From NCBI GenBank assembly GCA_031266385.1, contig JAISBC010000058.1, positions 1-17,414 of the forward strand: a stretch of 17,414 nucleotides of DNA. Reading direction: 5' to 3'. The stretch comes from Holosporales bacterium (GTDB lineage: Bacteria; Pseudomonadota; Alphaproteobacteria; RUG11792). Positions 14,299 to 17,414 of the stretch are shown piece after piece (the stretch's first letter is position 1; every line of letters begins with the position of its first letter). Made by a program: the position numbers and the translations under genes. The notes under the pieces were generated by a model that searched no databases, had not been told where the DNA came from, and was given only the letters and a program-made list of their open reading frames with translations.

Positions 14299-16230
14299 GT
14301 GGTCGATCATAAAAACTGGCTAAGACATGAAGATGCCTGGAGAAATCCAGAGCTTTACCGGGAACTATATGATTTCTCCATCAGGAATCCAGAGGAGTAC
14401 TGGGCTGCTCAGATCGACAGACTATCGTGGAGTCGTCGCCCAGAAAAGATAATGGAGAAAACAAGGTTTGGGAATAGCGAGTGGTTCCCAGACGGGAAAA
14501 TCAATGCCTGCTATAACTGTGTTGATCGCCACGCCGAAAAGAATCCAGAAAAGACTGCCATCATCTGGCAGAGTGATAAATTTGAAGTTTTCGAGAAGAT
14601 TTCCTTCGGAAAATTAAAGGAAGAAGTTTGTCGATTTGCGAATACTTTGAAGGAATTGGGGATAACCCGTAAGGATTACGTCACGATTTATATGCCGATG
14701 GTACCCGAGGGGATTTATGCCTGTCTGGCCTGCGCTCGACTTGGAATCCCCTACTCGGCAGTGTTCGCCGGATTTGCCCCGAATGCTCTGGCCCTGAGAA
14801 TGAACGATTGTAAATCCAACTGGATTATATCGTGCGATGCCAGCGTCAGGGGCGGCAAAATTATTCCCCTCAAAGGGAATATCGATATGGCCCGGGAAAT
14901 ATGTGGTCGTGAGATAAGGTCTATCATTGTTCGGCGACAAGGAATCGATATCCAATGGAATGGTGATTTAGATTTCGATTATTACGTCGAATCGGGGAGG
15001 AGGGCTACCGAATGCCCGATAGAGGATACGGATTCATTGTCTGAATTATTCATATTGTATACCTCCGGTTCAGTCGGGAAACCGAAGGGAGTCGTGTTGG
15101 GGACTGGTGGATACCTCCTCTTTTCCTCCCTGACCCACAAATATTTCTTCGATATAAATGATGATTCAATCTTTTGGGGATCGGGAGATATCGGATGGAT
15201 GGGAGGGCATTCTTACGCTCTGTATGGTCCACTCTGCAACGGAATTACTACCGTGATTTTTGAAGGAATTCCGACTTATCCTCGGATTTCCATTTTCTGG
15301 GAGATAATAGATAAACATAAGGTGTCTTCATTCAATACGGCTCCCACGGCCATCAGGGCCATGATGAAGAGCCAGGCCGAGAGCCTCGGAAATACATCGA
15401 GAGAATCCCTGAAGCTCATAGGAGTTATGGGTGAAATCCTAAATAAGGACGCCTGGCACTGGTATTTCGATAAGGTAGGGCGTAGATGTTGCCCTCTGAT
15501 TAATATGTGGGGCCAGACGGAACTTGGAGGTGTCCCGACGGCCCCTCTATGCAATCTCGATGATATGAAAAATTATGGACATGTTGGGCGTCAGTTCTTC
15601 GGGTGTAAACTCTCGTTGAGGGATGATGACGGAGAACTGATAGGAGGGCCCGAAAAACCGGGAGCCCTATTCATCGATCAGCCTCTGCCCGGGATGTTGC
15701 TTCGAGTCTTCGGGAATGAAGATACGATTACGAGGATGTATTACTCACAGTCAAACGATGGTCATTACTTTACGGGGGATGAAGCATTCTTCGATCACGA
15801 AGGAAATTACTGGATTACGGGACGAATAGATGATGTTTTGAATGTCTCGGGACATCGAATTAGCCCGATCGAAATCGAGGAGACTATTTCGATGTCTGGG
15901 ATCGTGGCCGAGGTATCGGTCGTCGGGTTTCCTCACCCGATCAAGGGCGAAGGAATTCATGCCTTCATCGTCCTGAAACGCGGAATTACAGACTCCGATC
16001 GAGATAATGCCACGCAAATTATTTCCGATATTGTGAGGAATTCGATTAGCCCGATCACTAAACCAGACGTCATATCGATAGTATCCGACCTTCCGAAGAC
16101 GAGATCAGGGAAGATCATGAGACGTATCCTCAGAAAACTTGCCTCGGGAGATACAAGGGATTTCGAGGATATCACGACGATATCAAACCCAGAATGCATC
16201 GAAGACATCGCGAGATCTTTGAAAAATTAG
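14299..16230 (+). CDS. acs: acetyl-CoA-synthetase-family acyl-CoA ligase with altered acyl pocket
   Basis: The 643-residue enzyme has the length and layout of AMP-forming acetyl-CoA synthetase, which activates a carboxylate through an acyl-AMP and passes it to CoA. Motifs present are YTSGSVGKPKG (about 254-264, AMP-binding P-loop), YFTGDEAFFD, WITGRIDDVLNVSGHR and the C-terminal LPKTRSGKIMRRILRK with the catalytic and acetylatable Lys at K605. The acyl pocket differs: residues aligning with Salmonella Acs V310, T311, V386 and W414 are M301, G302, M377 and G405, at a constant offset of 9. The Trp that blocks larger acids is Gly (WGQTE instead of WWQTE). A substrate larger than acetate is therefore likely, and the symbol marks the family only. 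The gene is paired with the upstream transporter and ends 3 bases from the convergent next gene. Confidence 0.88.
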   Translation: MVDHKNWLRHEDAWRNPELYRELYDFSIRNPEEYWAAQIDRLSWSRRPEKIMEKTRFGNSEWFPDGKINACYNCVDRHAEKNPEKTAIIWQSDKFEVFEKISFGKLKEEVCRFANTLKELGITRKDYVTIYMPMVPEGIYACLACARLGIPYSAVFAGFAPNALALRMNDCKSNWIISCDASVRGGKIIPLKGNIDMAREICGREIRSIIVRRQGIDIQWNGDLDFDYYVESGRRATECPIEDTDSLSELFILYTSGSVGKPKGVVLGTGGYLLFSSLTHKYFFDINDDSIFWGSGDIGWMGGHSYALYGPLCNGITTVIFEGIPTYPRISIFWEIIDKHKVSSFNTAPTAIRAMMKSQAESLGNTSRESLKLIGVMGEILNKDAWHWYFDKVGRRCCPLINMWGQTELGGVPTAPLCNLDDMKNYGHVGRQFFGCKLSLRDDDGELIGGPEKPGALFIDQPLPGMLLRVFGNEDTITRMYYSQSNDGHYFTGDEAFFDHEGNYWITGRIDDVLNVSGHRISPIEIEETISMSGIVAEVSVVGFPHPIKGEGIHAFIVLKRGITDSDRDNATQIISDIVRNSISPITKPDVISIVSDLPKTRSGKIMRRILRKLASGDTRDFEDITTISNPECIEDIARSLKN

Positions 16231-16233
16231 ATA

Positions 16234-17271
16234 TCATAGTTCTAATTTGAAAATAGGGCAGGAGTTATTCCTGCGACAAAGAAGCCAGGCTGACAGCCCC
16301 GCAAATCCTGCCGCAACACATCCTGTCAATTTCAGCCATTTCTTGTTATTTTTCTCCATCAAGTCAAGTTCTTGAATATCCGCATCTTTCTCTTCCATAT
16401 TTTCCTGAAGAGAAAGAATAAATGCATCACGATCATTAATATCTTTCTGAAGAGATTGAATCAAGGCATCTTTTTCTTCTATAGCATTCAGAAACCCTTG
16501 CTCAATCGCTCCTCTCCCGTCAAGCTCAGATTGTAGAGATTGTATCAAATCATCCTTTTCCGAGATAGTCTCTCGCAAAGCTTCATAATCTACTCTCAAA
16601 AGCTCAAACGAATTCCGCACCCCAGACAAAAACCACAATTCATAATCCACATCACTCAATTTATTAGCTACAATAATCAAATTCCCTGCCGACAACTCCA
16701 AACTATCATCGCCAGTTACCCAATACCAGATCTGATTCACATGGTCCCAAGCACCCTTCAGAGCAGCTAGAGGATCATATCCCCCTGAGATCATAACTTC
16801 ATGCCAATAACCAATGGTAGCCAGAAACAAATCACTCCCCTGTAAATCAGAGGCGGAATCGAATCCAACAACCGTAGAATATCCCCCATACCCATCCTGA
16901 TTTTTATCGAGGTCGCTAATCCTCCAATTTCCCTCAATAATATGACCTGGAACAATTGTAAGCAAAGGATCATCCAGCGGGAACATTTTAGGACACCAAA
17001 TAGCATGGTCAGTGGAGTCCAAGGATATAACGCACGGGCCCAGCATCCCCTCCTTTGCCCAATTTCTCCCAAAAGTAAAAGGAGCTAATGTGGTCGTGTC
17101 CGACTCATTAAGAAATAACCCAAACTTAGGAAAGGGAGAATAAGAAGTGGCGGCCCAGGTAGAATTCAAAAGCAACAGGGTACAAACTAGAAGGAGCCCC
17201 CCCCCCCCCCAAGGCCTTGTGAGGCCTGGATTTCCAACGTTCTTGTTAGTAAATTTGTTAAATTTTTTCAT
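16234..17271 (-). CDS. secreted coiled-coil protein with C-terminal membrane anchor, unknown function
   Basis: I recognise no family for this 345-residue product. Residues 1-41 look like a signal peptide with an unusually long n-region: hydrophobic core LLLVCTLLLL at 26-35, cleavage near TWA-A. Just before the core, W21 and G22-G25 are encoded by a run of 14 G. The globular part (about 42-220) is rich in Trp and Asp and contains DKNQDGYGG at 122-130, a DxNxDG calcium-loop-like motif. Residues about 222-308 form a coiled coil built on a repeat of EKDxxIQSLQ (near 238, 266, 280 and 294). A hydrophobic segment at 314-332, followed by RR, is a probable membrane anchor. A strong ribosome site supports the ATG. 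TCGA occurs only twice in 1038 bases. A surface or periplasmic stalk protein is plausible. Confidence 0.75.
   Translation of the reverse strand: MKKFNKFTNKNVGNPGLTRPWGGGGLLLVCTLLLLNSTWAATSYSPFPKFGLFLNESDTTTLAPFTFGRNWAKEGMLGPCVISLDSTDHAIWCPKMFPLDDPLLTIVPGHIIEGNWRISDLDKNQDGYGGYSTVVGFDSASDLQGSDLFLATIGYWHEVMISGGYDPLAALKGAWDHVNQIWYWVTGDDSLELSAGNLIIVANKLSDVDYELWFLSGVRNSFELLRVDYEALRETISEKDDLIQSLQSELDGRGAIEQGFLNAIEEKDALIQSLQKDINDRDAFILSLQENMEEKDADIQELDLMEKNNKKWLKLTGCVAAGFAGLSAWLLCRRNNSCPIFKLEL
17197..17210. repeat. homopolymer of 14 C (G14 on the coding strand)
   Basis: Fourteen consecutive C lie inside the signal-peptide region of the gene at 16234-17271. As written the gene is in frame (TGG then four GGG codons). 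A change of one or two bases would shift the frame before the hydrophobic core and cut off the protein. Confidence 0.9.
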
Positions 17272-17280
17272 AAAAATATA

Positions 17281-17288
17281 TCCTCCCC
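17281..17288 (-). promoter_or_regulatory. strong ribosome site GGGGAGGA for the coiled-coil gene
   Basis: On the minus strand GGGGAGGA lies 9 bases before the ATG at 17271. It is the best ribosome site in the window and fixes the start upstream of the G14 tract, so the tract is translated. Confidence 0.75.
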
Positions 17289-17414
17289 AATATTCCTATA
17301 ATCATCATAAATCATAAAGGTTTAAATTCTGTAAACGACATAAGAAAAATCCCCTCCCTATTGGTAGGTCTGATTCTGTTTTTTTTTGGAGGAGAAGAGG
17401 ACCTATTCTCAAGT

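Noticed and set aside
17272..17340. TTTACA plus TATGAT words as a promoter for the coiled-coil gene.
   Set aside because: The spacings are 13 and 20 bases, outside the usual range; a promoter must exist nearby but I cannot place it.
17365..17405. Inverted TAGGTC/GACCTA with a T9 run between, near the right edge, as a terminator or IS end.
   Set aside because: The arms are only 6 bases and about 29 bases apart, and the T-run lies in the loop; the window ends before context can be judged.

Overview
The window is a compact bacterial chromosome segment that I read as alphaproteobacterial and probably from a host-associated, genome-reduced lineage (Holosporales/Rickettsiales-like). The basis is the PpiD-type N-terminus, the UvrA zinc-finger variant CPVSGF that I associate with alphaproteobacteria, a thioredoxin-reductase-like ferredoxin-NADP reductase, tight gene packing, and single signal-peptide proteins of no known family scattered between housekeeping genes. 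The order-level assignment is inference.

Layout. 1-191: 3' remnant of a DDE transposase, shortened internally. 290-3277 (+): ppiD then gap, one transcription unit (periplasmic folding, glycolysis). 3284-3892 (-): a VirB1/SLT-like lytic transglycosylase lipoprotein, convergent with gap. 4039-5953 (-): a CorC/HlyC-type CNNM+CBS membrane protein and a carboxylesterase, overlapping and probably translationally coupled. 5990-6520 (-): small secreted protein of unknown function. 6521-7002: the only long gene-free stretch, with possible insertion-sequence debris. 7003-11924 (+): rpsT, ferredoxin-NADP reductase, uvrA and ispG, packed as one operon. 12051-12809 (+): a second unknown secreted protein with its own promoter candidate. 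13017-16230 (+): a CNT-family nucleoside transporter followed by an acetyl-CoA-synthetase-family ligase. 16234-17271 (-): a third unknown secreted protein, with a C-terminal coiled coil and membrane anchor, and a run of 14 G in its signal-peptide coding region.

How the genes fit together. Ferredoxin-NADP reductase and IspG share an operon; IspG needs low-potential electrons, so the reductase may supply them. The transporter and acyl-CoA ligase form a pair that could bring in and activate external metabolites. The ligase is notable: all four residues that shape the acetate pocket in Salmonella Acs are changed here (V310 to Met, T311 to Gly, V386 to Met, W414 to Gly), which argues against acetate as the main substrate.

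Most worth a second look: (1) the remodelled acyl pocket; (2) the G14 tract as a phase-variation switch or an assembly error; (3) a UvrA lacking roughly 80-90 residues of its insertion domain; (4) the sharp difference in TCGA frequency between housekeeping genes and the three secreted-protein genes. I saw no CRISPR array, tRNA, rRNA, replication origin or recognisable defence system, and no multi-gene system I would call new.
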